Of a DNA stretch of 42,128 nt, positions 8,754-18,200 are shown one piece after another. Each line of letters starts with the position of its first letter. Position 1 is the stretch's first letter. The notes beneath the pieces were generated by a model. The model ran no database searches and had not been told where the DNA came from. It worked only from the letters and a program-made list of their open reading frames with translations. A program made the translations under genes and the position numbers. This stretch comes from DATMXP01 sp964460935 (GTDB taxonomy: Bacteria; Acidobacteriota; Terriglobia; Terriglobales; Acidobacteriaceae): assembly GCA_964460935.1 (NCBI GenBank), contig CAYWSM010000431.1, positions 1 through 42,128 of the forward strand, read 5' to 3'.

Positions 8754-8948
8754 ATGACAACTTCCAGCCAAGACGTACGCCTCTGGTTAGTTCCGCAACG
8801 TTTTTGGGCAGTGACTCGCAACATGGACAAGGTCCAGGCCGACACTCTGATGGAGAGAGTCATGGAACTTGCGGAAAAGCATGACGTAGAAGCTCTGCGT
8901 CAGTTCGACTTTATTGTGATTGACCGTGATCGGCGGAATATTGCCTGA
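8754..8948 (+). CDS. Small conserved-looking unknown protein, 64 aa
   Basis: A short plus-strand frame divergent from ppk1, beginning MTTSSQDVRLWLVPQRFWAV and continuing with an amphipathic helix (MDKVQADTLMERVMELAEKH) and a beta-like end (FDFIVIDRDRR). ACAGGA precedes the ATG by about 7 bases and is an acceptable ribosome binding site. It has no signal peptide or membrane segment, so it would be a soluble cytoplasmic protein. I do not recognise the family. Divergence from ppk1 means both could share the 192-bp control region holding the TGTTAA repeats. A 63-aa frame lies on the opposite strand over the same bases, but its composition is less protein-like. Confidence 0.6.
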   Translation: MTTSSQDVRLWLVPQRFWAVTRNMDKVQADTLMERVMELAEKHDVEALRQFDFIVIDRDRRNIA

Positions 8949-9003
8949 ACTTGCGGCTGCGTCTTTCTTGTTAAGCACGCATTAAAGACAAGCAGATATC
9001 TCA

Positions 9004-9690
9004 TCAGCGCATGAAGTAGATAACCAAGAAGGCTACTTCAGCCACAGCGCAGGACACCCATAGCGCCTCGCGGATATGTCCCCGGCGAATATCTTTTTTC
9101 ATTTGCTCGGTGACCAATCGCACTTCCAGAGTGATTTCGGGTATTTCCTCAGGTGTAACATCACCGTTACCAAGATTGAAGACGCCGGGACGAGAATCTC
9201 TGGGCTCCGCTGGATCGTAGATCTTCGGACCTTCGATCAAAGTCGACCAAAGCGGCGTGAACAGTTCGGTCGATGCCTCAATAGGATGAACCGGCGCGGA
9301 CGACAGATGTAGAGTTGGCAACCGCTCGGGTGCGACACGATCCGCCAGATTCCGTAGAAGTGAGGTCCACCAACCATGCTGCAGATCATCCCCGATCAAC
9401 TCACCTACGTCAATAGGAATGGATTCTAGTTGAAGAGGCGGCAGATCCTCGGGTGACACAACATCGCTGATATTGCGGAAGATCGTCCTGAACCAGGGAG
9501 CAGAAATACGGTCGCCAAGCAGCAGCCCCACGTCTAGAGGACGCGAGGTCAAAACCAGGGGCGGCAGCTTCTCAGGAAAGAACCTATCACGAAAATTTCC
9601 CACCAGGGAACGAAATAACCCATCCGTCAGTCCAGGTGGTGGAGAGAGATCCAGGTCTTCCTCGGGCGCACTTCTTAGTCGCTGGTCCAT
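9004..9690 (-). CDS. Repeat-containing protein with C-terminal membrane anchor
   Basis: A 228-residue unknown protein. Residues about 24-150 hold three copies of a unit of about 42 residues, each with the core (F/L)R-(S/T/N)-hydrophobic, then (V/F)-x-PE-x-LP-x-L-x-L, then (P/S)-h-D-V-G or its remnant. The cores are FFPEKLPPLVL, VVSPEDLPPLQL and RVAPERLPTLHL. A partial fourth copy follows an acidic linker (DVTPEEIPEITLEV, about 178-191). The C-terminus EALWVSCAVAEVAFLVIYFM is one transmembrane helix ending almost at the stop, so this is probably a tail-anchored protein with the repeats in the cytoplasm, though topology is not proven. I do not recognise the family. It is divergent from the BON lipoprotein gene, with 152 bp between them. 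Confidence 0.8.
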   Translation of the reverse strand: MDQRLRSAPEEDLDLSPPPGLTDGLFRSLVGNFRDRFFPEKLPPLVLTSRPLDVGLLLGDRISAPWFRTIFRNISDVVSPEDLPPLQLESIPIDVGELIGDDLQHGWWTSLLRNLADRVAPERLPTLHLSSAPVHPIEASTELFTPLWSTLIEGPKIYDPAEPRDSRPGVFNLGNGDVTPEEIPEITLEVRLVTEQMKKDIRRGHIREALWVSCAVAEVAFLVIYFMR

Positions 9691-9842
9691 GGCTTCTATT
9701 GTGCCACGAATTTACCCATCGCAGCGGCTCTGCCCAGATCAGCACTCTTCTTGACAGTTCCCTTTGACACTGTCGAACCCCGGTTAGGAAGCCCGCATCG
9801 TAGCATCTCGTGCCACTCGAGATTCCCAGGAGGCTCTTCAAT

Positions 9843-10400
9843 ATGAAGAAACAGATTGCCATTGCGATTGTGTTGTTAACGCTGGCCTTCGCCCTTGCGT
9901 GCTCGCAACAAAGGGCCAATACCCCCGATGCCAAACCAGCTGTACAGGATGCGCTTAAGGCAGCCGGATACAACAATATTAATGTTGACCAGGACCGTGA
10001 CAAGGGCGTGATTACCCTCACGGGCGATGTTCCGACCGACGATGACAAGGCCAAAGTAGCGCAGATCGCTCAAGGTGCTGCCAACGGCATGGTCGTTTCC
10101 AATCAAGTAGGAGTTCGCCCGCAGGGCGCCGAAGGACAGGCGAAGAGCGCGGACAAAGCGACTGACGACGCGATCGAAGACCACATGAAGGCAGCTATCG
10201 CGGCTCACAACTGGGACAACCAACACATCCGCTACGATGCCAATAATGGCGTTCTTACTCTCAAGGGTGATGTTGACACTGCCCGCCAGCGGCAGCAGAT
10301 GAATGACGTCGCCAAAAACATCCCAGGCGTGCAGCAGGTTGTCAATGAACTGCAAGTAAAGGGCGAAAAGGAATCAGCCGCTCGCCGCCGGCACAATTAA
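9843..10400 (+). CDS. BON-domain lipoprotein (two BON domains)
   Basis: The start is the ATG at 9843, where AGGAGG lies about 8 bases upstream; an in-frame ATG 33 bases earlier would place extra residues before the signal peptide. The protein has 185 residues. MKKQIAIAIVLLTLAFALAC is a lipoprotein signal with lipobox FALAC, followed by SQQ. BON domain 1 (about 30-85) shows VQDALKAAGYNNINVDQDRD and GVITLTGDVPTDDDKAKVAQ. BON domain 2 (about 100-170) shows DDAIEDHMKAAIAAH and GVLTLKGDVDTARQRQQMND. BON modules, as in OsmY, bind phospholipid surfaces and protect the envelope under stress. No serine after the lipobox Cys is Asp, so outer-membrane sorting is plausible. A terminator follows directly. 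Confidence 0.9.
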   Translation: MKKQIAIAIVLLTLAFALACSQQRANTPDAKPAVQDALKAAGYNNINVDQDRDKGVITLTGDVPTDDDKAKVAQIAQGAANGMVVSNQVGVRPQGAEGQAKSADKATDDAIEDHMKAAIAAHNWDNQHIRYDANNGVLTLKGDVDTARQRQQMNDVAKNIPGVQQVVNELQVKGEKESAARRRHN

Positions 10401-10425
10401 TAACGCTCGCTTTGTAGCGGGAAAC

Positions 10426-10455
10426 AAAGCCCCATTCCCTGTGGATGGGGCTTTT
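10426..10455. terminator. Bidirectional intrinsic terminator between BON gene and lepB
   Basis: AAAGCCCCAT (10426-10435) pairs perfectly with ATGGGGCTTT (10445-10454) around a 9-base loop and is followed by a short T run on the plus strand. The genes on both sides converge on it (stops at 10400 plus and 10459 minus), so it can end both transcripts. Confidence 0.85.
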
Positions 10456-10458
10456 GCA

Positions 10459-11055
10459 TTACTGTACCAGCCGGAAAAGTCTGCTCCACCGCAAGTGCGC
10501 AAGAGGATGATCGAAATAGACCGTAAGCTGTGCGTGCAACCATCTATCTGTTGGACTTGCGATTGACCACATCACCATGACCGGCTCACCGATGACATTC
10601 GTCTCCGGCACCGTTCCCCACACACGGCTATCCTCCGAGTTCCGGCGGTTATCACCGAGCAGGTAGATGCGTCCGGCAGGAATGATCGACTCAGGTGAGT
10701 TCTTTGCTCCGGACAAGGTGCCTGGAATAGCCTCTCCGTTTACGTACAGCATTCCGTTGTGCCACTGAACACGATCTCCACCCACGGCAATTACACGTTT
10801 CAGGTAAACTTCGCTTCCCCGCCATGGCGGATGAAAAGAAACAACGTCGCCACGCTGAGGACTCTTCAGTCGTGGCAAACGCCAGTGGACAACCGGAACC
10901 TCTGGGCCGTACGCAAACCGATCAATCAGCAGGTGATCTCCGACGAGGACCGTGCCCTCCATGGATGGCGTCGGAACCACCACAATCTGAAAGGCGACCG
11001 ACAACAGCGCCGCAATCAATGCCAACAACACAGTGATTTTCGCCGCTTTGCTCAC
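10459..11055 (-). CDS. lepB: Signal peptidase I
   Basis: Membrane-bound serine/lysine protease that removes Sec and Tat signal peptides at the outer face of the inner membrane. The 198-residue protein has one N-terminal transmembrane segment (about 7-27). The catalytic serine is in PTPSMEGTV (Ser31) and the catalytic lysine in YLKRVIAVGGD (Lys86), and the box E motif is LGDNRRNSEDSRVWG. It starts at a GTG (11055). The nearby ATG is out of frame. It is a short, single-span form, normal for many non-enteric bacteria. It is transcribed divergently from the S10 peptidase gene, with 157 bp between starts, and converges on the BON-gene terminator. Confidence 0.95.
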   Translation of the reverse strand: MSKAAKITVLLALIAALLSVAFQIVVVPTPSMEGTVLVGDHLLIDRFAYGPEVPVVHWRLPRLKSPQRGDVVSFHPPWRGSEVYLKRVIAVGGDRVQWHNGMLYVNGEAIPGTLSGAKNSPESIIPAGRIYLLGDNRRNSEDSRVWGTVPETNVIGEPVMVMWSIASPTDRWLHAQLTVYFDHPLAHLRWSRLFRLVQ

Positions 11056-11212
11056 TCATCCAGCTTACGAAGCGTTTCATCCCACTCCCATCGGCGGTAT
11101 GCCTTATTTTCGGCGCTGTCAGTTACAATTCTCGTTCTTTAATGGACCGAGTCGTACAGCAAGCGTTAATTCTAAAGTGATGCTGGTTCGGATATCCATT
11201 CATGGAGACTAC

Positions 11213-12886
11213 ATGCGCCGGTTCGTTCGTCTACTTTTGATTGTTGCCATTGCTTTCAACGCTGCAGCGCAAGAAACCAAACCACCCGCAGAACGCGTTC
11301 AGAAAACTTCTCCTGGCAATAAGGAGCAAAAACCGTCGAGCGCCGAACCAAATCCGACGGAAAATGCGGCCGAACCCGGGCCGCAGGCTCCATCAATGAA
11401 ACCTGGCGAAAAGCAGGAAACAAAGCCTCCATCCGGCGCGGAGCCGGAAAAGCCACAGCAAAATATTAAATACGACATGTCGGAGGTTCCGCCTGTAATC
11501 ACTCATCACCAGATCACTGTTGGCGGAAAGCTCCTTCGCTATACGGCAACTGTCGGGCGTCTGCCGATTAAAGATGATGGCGGCACCATCGATGCCGAGA
11601 TGTTCTACGTTGCCTACACGCTGGATGGAGCTGATGCGGCCACTCGTCCTTTAACTTTTGCGTTTAACGGCGGCCCTGGCTCTGCGTCGATCTGGCTGCA
11701 CATGGGCGCCGTTGGACCACGCAAAGTCATCATGGATGCGGAGGGCTGGATGCCTCCAGCGCCCTATCGACTGGAAGATAATGCCAACACTCCTCTGGAT
11801 CGCACTGACCTTGTGCTGGTAGATGCGATCGGCACCGGATGGTCACGACCGGCTGACACTAACCGCGGCAAAAAATTTTGGAACGTCAAAGGTGATGTTC
11901 AATCGTTCAGCGAGTTCATCCGGTTGTACATCACGCGGAACGAACGATGGTCGTCTCCGCTATACCTGCTGGGCGAGAGTTACGGCACAACGCGTTCAGC
12001 CGGAATCAGCGGTTACCTGCAGGATAAGGGTATTTCGTTCAACGGAATCGTACTGCTCTCATCCATCCTGCGATTTAACACGGTCGAAACAACGGTTGGA
12101 AACGACGAGGCATTCGCGCTGACGCTGCCGACGTACACGATGATCGCCGCATACCACAAAAAGCTTGCGCCGGAGCTTATGCAGGACCTTGCAAAAACCC
12201 GCGCCGAGGTTGAGAAGTGGGCGCTCACGGACTACATGGCAGCACTCCGCAAGGGTGACACGCTAACTCCGCAGGAGCGCTCCACCACTGCGGAACAGAT
12301 TGCGCGTTACACAGGTTTGAGCAAAGCTGATGTGGACGAAGCCAATCTCCGCATCGATGTACGGTGGTTTACGCACCGGTTGCTCGCTGATAAGAAGCTT
12401 CGCGTCGGACGCCTGGACGGCCGGTATGCTGCCCCCGATCCACAAGGCTATCTCGACACCCCCTTCTACGACCCCAGCGGATCGGCGGGTACACCTCCAT
12501 TCACTTCTGCGTTTTACGACTACATCCGTCGCGAACTTAAGTACAAGACGGACATGCCATATGTCGTCCTCTCGTATGAAGCCAATCAAAACTGGGATTG
12601 GGGCAAAGCGATCGAAGGCATGCCGGATACTGCACCTGACTTGCGATCTGCAATGGTCAAAGATCCCTACCTGAAGGTTCTTGTGATGGAGGGCTACTAC
12701 GATCTTGCCACTCCTTACTTTGCATCCACGTACACAATGGATCACATGGATCTCAGCGGCGAGTATCGGAAGAACATTTCGTTCGCGACCTACGAGGCCG
12801 GTCACATGGTCTACATGAAGCAAACGGAATTACAGAAGCTGAAACGTGACATCGCAAACTTCATCAACGCTACAGCGCCGAAATAA
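11213..12886 (+). CDS. Exported S10 family serine carboxypeptidase
   Basis: The frame is open from 11033, but the start is best placed at the ATG at 11213, just after GGAG, because it directly opens a signal peptide: MRRFVRLLLIVAIAFNAAAQ, cleavage probably after AAA. The mature protein starts with a Pro/Glu/Lys-rich linker of about 80 residues, then the alpha/beta-hydrolase S10 domain with FNGGPGSASIWLHMGAVGP (oxyanion-hole region), catalytic Ser256 in GESYGTTR, Asp497 in GYYDLATP and His531 in EAGHMVYM. Total length is 557 residues. S10 enzymes release C-terminal amino acids at acidic pH, which fits an acid-soil heterotroph scavenging peptides in the periplasm or outside. The stop is 28 bp from the stop of the convergent TPR gene. 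Confidence 0.92.
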   Translation: MRRFVRLLLIVAIAFNAAAQETKPPAERVQKTSPGNKEQKPSSAEPNPTENAAEPGPQAPSMKPGEKQETKPPSGAEPEKPQQNIKYDMSEVPPVITHHQITVGGKLLRYTATVGRLPIKDDGGTIDAEMFYVAYTLDGADAATRPLTFAFNGGPGSASIWLHMGAVGPRKVIMDAEGWMPPAPYRLEDNANTPLDRTDLVLVDAIGTGWSRPADTNRGKKFWNVKGDVQSFSEFIRLYITRNERWSSPLYLLGESYGTTRSAGISGYLQDKGISFNGIVLLSSILRFNTVETTVGNDEAFALTLPTYTMIAAYHKKLAPELMQDLAKTRAEVEKWALTDYMAALRKGDTLTPQERSTTAEQIARYTGLSKADVDEANLRIDVRWFTHRLLADKKLRVGRLDGRYAAPDPQGYLDTPFYDPSGSAGTPPFTSAFYDYIRRELKYKTDMPYVVLSYEANQNWDWGKAIEGMPDTAPDLRSAMVKDPYLKVLVMEGYYDLATPYFASTYTMDHMDLSGEYRKNISFATYEAGHMVYMKQTELQKLKRDIANFINATAPK

Positions 12887-12914
12887 GCCTGAGTTGGCCG
12901 GCCGAATGTACAGC

Positions 12915-15239
12915 CTATAACGTTGGTGGCGTCCGTCCTCGATGACGGGCTTTTAGATCCTGATACACCTTCAATTCCCGCCGCGCATCGTCCATGCGTG
13001 AATCTCGACGGTACGCCATTGCGAGTTGGTAATGGATGTAATCGGCATCGGGCTTGAGCTTCGTGCTGGCCTCAAAGTTAGTGATTGCACCTTTAGCATC
13101 GCCGCGTTCGAGCAGCAGTTTGCCCAATTCATAATAGGCGTCTGCGTGGTTCGGATCCTGCTGTAACACCTGCTGCAGAAGGTCCTTCGCCTCCTGCTTG
13201 TTGTTCGTCTCACTTAACGCGTAAGCCAGGTTAAATTTGGTGGCAGCATCCGAGGGATTCAATCGAAGCGCCTCGCGCATTTCTTTGACTCCCTCCGCCG
13301 GGCTCCCCTGCCGAATTGATGCAAGCCCCGCAAGAAAATGCGCTCGCGACTGCTTCGGATCGATTGCTACTGCCTGCCGATACTCCTGCAACGCTGCGGC
13401 CCAGTCGTTCTGCTCTGCCAAAGCATCTCCCAGCAGCATGTGCAAGTCCGGGGAATCGGTCTTGACCTTTTCCAGTTCTCGCAATCGGCTGATTCCCTGC
13501 TTGTAATCGCCGGTCTTCACCAGCGATACGGCAAAGGCGTATGACAATCCCGGATCAGCATTCACCTCAGACTCTACCGGCCGTAGATAGTTCAAAACCT
13601 GGTCGTATTTTTGTAATGCGAAAAGGCTAAGAGCCAGGGCAGCACGGACTCGAAGGTCATCCGAGTGCAGTCGCAAATGACGAGACAACGGCGGCACTGC
13701 GATATCAAACTCATTGGCATAGAACGCTGCCATGCCGAGATTGCGCTCAAGTGTTGCCAGTCCTGGCTCCCACAAGGCAACGCTGCGAAAGTACTCAACC
13801 GCCGTTCGAAAGTCTTTCTTGCTGGCCGCGATTACACCTAAATTGTTGTAACTGTCAGCTACCGCGGGCCTGAGCTCGTCGATGTAAACTTCCGCACGTT
13901 TCAAGTCTTCGGAAGAAATAACCTGAGTTTCCTCCTGGCGCGCTGAAACCACGTCGGCAGCAATATTGGGCGAATCTCCCGAAATTCGCTGCCGCTCTAA
14001 TTGGATGGACCGGTTGCTCAGTTCGGAGGCTGTCCGCAGTTCCTGCTTCCCTTCCTCTTTTTGGCCGTTATCGACCAGCATGCGACCCAGCAGGTAGTGA
14101 GCACGGCTGATTTGATAATTGTTACGCGAAATGTCATCAGTCAGGGTTATCGCACTGCGGAGAGCTTTCTCAGCGTCATCTAGACGGTTTGTTTCGACAT
14201 ACAACTGGCCAAGATAGATCAGGGAATCAGGATTTTTCGGATCCAGCGCGTTGGCACGGAGCAGTTCGGTCTCGGCCTCTTTAAGGTCGCGCTGCTTTAG
14301 GAGAATGTAACCCAGCAGATAATGACTGCGGGTGTCATTGGGATTTCGTTGCAACTCGGCTCTAAATTCTGCCGCCGCTTCTGAGAATCCGGCGTTGCTA
14401 TCGCGTCCGAGATAGGCCAACCCGAAAAAGTAGTGGACCTGGGACTCATTAGGGTCCTTGGCCACTGCCTTCTTCAGTTCCTCGACTGCCCGGTCGACGT
14501 AGCCGCCGTTGCGATAGGCCCTGCCAAGATATACGTGAATTCTTGCACTATCGCCCAGCCCTTTGATCATTTCATCAAAGAGCAACTGTGCGTGTTCCAG
14601 ATCATTGAGCTTCAGGTAGGTAAGCCCGAGTAAGTAACCGGTTTCGAAGTTCGGCGCCGCAACCACTGCGGCCTCGAGATGCTGTTTTGCGCTCTTATAG
14701 TCTCCTTGTTGGCAGAGCGTATTTCCGATTAAGTATTCCGCTCGGGGATTATCGGGTTTGGTCTTAAGTGCTTTTTCCGCCAACGACTTCGCTGCGGAAA
14801 AGTTGCTTTGCTCCAGCCGCATGGCTGCGAAATCGAGGAGCAGATCGGTATTATCAGGAGCCAAGGTTAGTCCTGCTTCCAGCAGTTTTTGCGCTTGCTC
14901 ATACCTGCCGTAATGAGCATGCAAGCTCGCGATCCGGCGCAGTGTCCGCACCAGGAATACCTTGTATTCCACCGCCGCTTTTTCCAGATCTCCTTTGCTC
15001 TGCAAGGAACGTGCGGCTTCGAAGTGGCTGTAGAACGCTTCTTGCTGGTTCCGTGGACTAGATCGATTCTCAGCCGGATACGAGGTTTGCGCGCTGGAAC
15101 CACAAACAACAAGGGTCGAAATCGCCAGCACACAGAAAGACCTTAGATAGCTGCGTGCATGACTCCGTGCGCCTTCTGGCGTACTGCAGGGTGGACCCAT
15201 GAGGTAGAAGAATAAAGGGTGAAGTTCGATTTGAGTCAA
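12915..15239 (-). CDS. Exported TPR-repeat protein
   Basis: A 774-residue protein that is tetratricopeptide repeat almost throughout (about residues 70-760, roughly 17-19 repeats), with recurrent A-x-x-x-Y/F-G/A-x-A-L and LDPKNPD or LNPSDA turns, for example YLIGNTLCQQGDYKSAKQHL, VHYFFGLAYL and YYELGKLLLERGDAKGA. An N-terminal hydrophobic segment (LRSFCVLAISTLVVCGSSAQ) looks like a signal peptide, so the repeats act in the periplasm or at the surface as a protein-protein scaffold. The start is uncertain: the TTG at 15239 has GGGTGAGG upstream, while the ATG at 15200 has no obvious ribosome binding site. It follows the TonB receptor gene by only 24 bp on the same strand, suggesting one transcript and a shared role in substrate capture. 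Confidence 0.88.
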   Translation of the reverse strand: MTQIELHPLFFYLMGPPCSTPEGARSHARSYLRSFCVLAISTLVVCGSSAQTSYPAENRSSPRNQQEAFYSHFEAARSLQSKGDLEKAAVEYKVFLVRTLRRIASLHAHYGRYEQAQKLLEAGLTLAPDNTDLLLDFAAMRLEQSNFSAAKSLAEKALKTKPDNPRAEYLIGNTLCQQGDYKSAKQHLEAAVVAAPNFETGYLLGLTYLKLNDLEHAQLLFDEMIKGLGDSARIHVYLGRAYRNGGYVDRAVEELKKAVAKDPNESQVHYFFGLAYLGRDSNAGFSEAAAEFRAELQRNPNDTRSHYLLGYILLKQRDLKEAETELLRANALDPKNPDSLIYLGQLYVETNRLDDAEKALRSAITLTDDISRNNYQISRAHYLLGRMLVDNGQKEEGKQELRTASELSNRSIQLERQRISGDSPNIAADVVSARQEETQVISSEDLKRAEVYIDELRPAVADSYNNLGVIAASKKDFRTAVEYFRSVALWEPGLATLERNLGMAAFYANEFDIAVPPLSRHLRLHSDDLRVRAALALSLFALQKYDQVLNYLRPVESEVNADPGLSYAFAVSLVKTGDYKQGISRLRELEKVKTDSPDLHMLLGDALAEQNDWAAALQEYRQAVAIDPKQSRAHFLAGLASIRQGSPAEGVKEMREALRLNPSDAATKFNLAYALSETNNKQEAKDLLQQVLQQDPNHADAYYELGKLLLERGDAKGAITNFEASTKLKPDADYIHYQLAMAYRRDSRMDDARRELKVYQDLKARHRGRTPPTL

Positions 15240-15263
15240 GCCTCACCCTGCCTGCGAATTGGC

Positions 15264-18200
15264 CTAGAAGGTGATCTTCAGAGCGTACTGTATTTCGCGT
15301 GGGCCTTTGTCTGCCGAGGCCTGCCCGAACGTCTGGTGGCCGTAAGCAACACCGTCCTGCGAATTCGCTCCAAAGCTCCAACCAACCGTGTTGACCGCAT
15401 GGCCGTAACAGACACTGCCGGCATCACCGACGTTGGTAGCATTGCAGGCGACACCCGCATCTGCGATGTTGCTGTCGATTCCAGTGATATCCGCCGAATT
15501 TCCTCTGAACTGCGTCTTGTTGAACAGATTGAAGAACTCCATGCGGAACTGGAGGTTTACGCGCTCAGTTAGCCTGAAGTTCTTATAAAGAGAGAAGTCG
15601 GTGTTGGCGATGCCGGGTCCCGAGCACTCGCCCACCGAGGCATTACCAAACGTACCCAGTTGGAAGTTGTCGATTGTCCAACCGGCTGGGTTCAGCCACT
15701 GGAATTTAGGCGAACCGGCAGGCGCGCGACACGACTGGCCAAACACTCGATTCGGACGACTTTCTCCCTGACCGACTGCAGTTCCTGTCAAACCACCGGG
15801 CGCTCCTTCGATCTGCGGCGAGTTGGCAAACACGGTTAACGGAGTGCCGCTCGCGTAGTCGAGTATCGTCGCCAATTCCCATCCGCCTAATGCTGCTTTT
15901 ACGAACGAATTGTGCCCCTTTAGCTCGGGTACGTTGTAGACGATGTTTCCTACGAACGTGTGGGGGCGATTGATAAAGCTCGGTCCGTAATTCCGGCGTG
16001 GATTCGTTGGATCTTCCAGCACAGTTGTCTGCGCCAGGTTTCCGCTGTTCGTAATGTCGGTATCGGAAAGCGATTTGGAGAATGTATAGGCGAACTGCGC
16101 GTCGAGTCCTTTCATCCGTGTACGGAACAGTGTCTGTAGCGAATGATAGTTCGAACCACCCTCCCATTGCGCATAGCCGATTCCTGCAAATCCTCCGGCT
16201 CCATAGGGACGAAGACTGTCGTCTTGATTGAGAGCATAGTCCAGGCGCATGTTAGCTGGTACGGTGTTGATGTCGGTGTATCGAATCAGATGTAGCCCTC
16301 GGTTGCCGACATAGGCCACCTCCAGCTTCGTGTCTCGCAAGAGCTCACGTTCTACTGTGAGGTTCCATTGCCACGTGTTGGGCAAGATATTCCCGGGATC
16401 AATGCCGAAGGTAGGAGCGCCCGTGCCGCCTGTAAATGTCGGACCGCTGTCGAGTGTGCGCGTGTAGTTGGAAACTTGCAGCGCAAACGGCGAATTGCCG
16501 GCCATAGTCAAGGTGTGGTTTAGGCGCTCGCGCTGATAGAACTGTCCGACACCGGCGCGAAGAGCGGTTTTTCCATCGCCGAAGACATCCCATGCCATAC
16601 CGAGACGCGGGGCAATGGCGTGGTTGTTGTTTTCCTTCAGAGCCCGGTTCGGTCCATAGACACCGCCGAGAAAACCGGCATCCTGACAGAAGTGCGTGCC
16701 CGGAACCAACAACAATCCATTGCATGGATCGGATCCTAACGTCGGATCGTACGCACTGGGCTCGAAGGTTGCGATCATGTCCTTCGCATGGTATGGCTGC
16801 CGCAGGAACGACCATCGGAAGCCGTAATCCAGCGTAAAACGGTGCGTAACCTTCCAGTTATCGCCGTAATAGAACTCGAAGTCGTGCCAGCGAGTTTGAG
16901 AATAGGGATTTGTCTGCAGTTCGGTGGCCTGCCACATCCTGCCGGCCCACAGCGCGTCGAACGTGCCATTGCCGGTTGTGCCCGCCGGGTCGCCGGGATC
17001 AGAAATCACGCCTCCAAACTGCGTGTTTTCTTCCGAGGTGCCGTTCGCAAGTTCGTTCTTCTGATTGTTGCTGAAAAGAAATCCAACCTTGAAGGTGTGA
17101 TCTCCATGCACCTTCGAGAAATCATCTTTCAGGACATACAGTTGTTCGTTGTTGTGCCACGGCGCCTGCGTCCAGAGATCTTGAGAATCAGCGCCGTTGC
17201 CGAGGCCGCCCCAAAACACCGGATATCCCATCTGAGCACCCGACTGCTTGTCGGATAAAGGAAAGTCAGGAGTGAAGACCTGCGCAATTTGGTCATTGAG
17301 TCCAGGGTTTGTTCCAGCGCGGTCAGCGGTGATGCGATTGGCCGCATAAGATATCTGGAAATCATTGACCGCAGTATTGCCAAGTACTTTCGTTAACCTT
17401 ATCGTGGCCTGGTATCCGGGTTGGATCCAACTGGACTCCACCGACGGATAGGAATCATCTCCCCAGAAGCCCAGCGTGCTGGGAAACGGCTGCGACCAGT
17501 GGTCTTGCGTGTATCGGCCAAATAGGGTCCACCCGCTGCCGAGTTGATAGTCCATCCGGATGCTTTCCTGGCGCCAGTAGATTGGCGAAGTCATTGTTAC
17601 TGCCCAGTTGTTGCAATTCGACGGATTGACCTGGCCCGGTGCAATGTTCGGATCCGGGAAAAGCTGCACAATGGCAGCCCCGGCCGGCGACGTTGCTGGA
17701 ACATTCGTCAACGCAGCTCCCGTAGCCGGATCGGTCGGCACATTCTCACAAAGGCTGCCATCGCTAGCAGTACGCAACGTGGAGAAGTCCCCATTCTTTT
17801 CCGCCAGGGTCGGCACGTTCGCAGAACGAGCCTTGCCGCGCAGTTCGTGATTCCATTCCTCCGACCAGAAGAAGAACAACTTGTTCTTTACGATCGGCCC
17901 ACCTAGGTTGTAGCCCCAGTCATTGCGGCGCAACTTGTCCTTCGGAAGACCATAGAGATTGTTGAAATAATCGGACGCATTCAATGCGTCATTGCGCCCA
18001 AAATAGTACGCGGCGCCATGAAACTGGTTTGTTCCACCCCGAGTAACGATGTTCACAACCGCTCCCATCGCTTGGCCGTATTCCGGACCGTAGCTGTTGC
18101 GCAGAATCTTGAATTCCTGGATGGAATCCACGGATGGGTAAACCAGAATCGTTCGATTCGATCCGATGTCGTTGTCGTTCACGCCATCAACGAGGAACAG

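Noticed and set aside
8787..8978. 63-codon minus-strand frame opposite the 64-codon gene
   Set aside because: Weaker ribosome binding site and less plausible composition than the plus-strand gene.
9751..9774. Repeated TTGACA and GACAGT...ACTGTC inverted repeat before the BON gene
   Set aside because: No -10 hexamer sits at 16-18 bp from either TTGACA, so I could not call a promoter; the inverted repeat alone is short.
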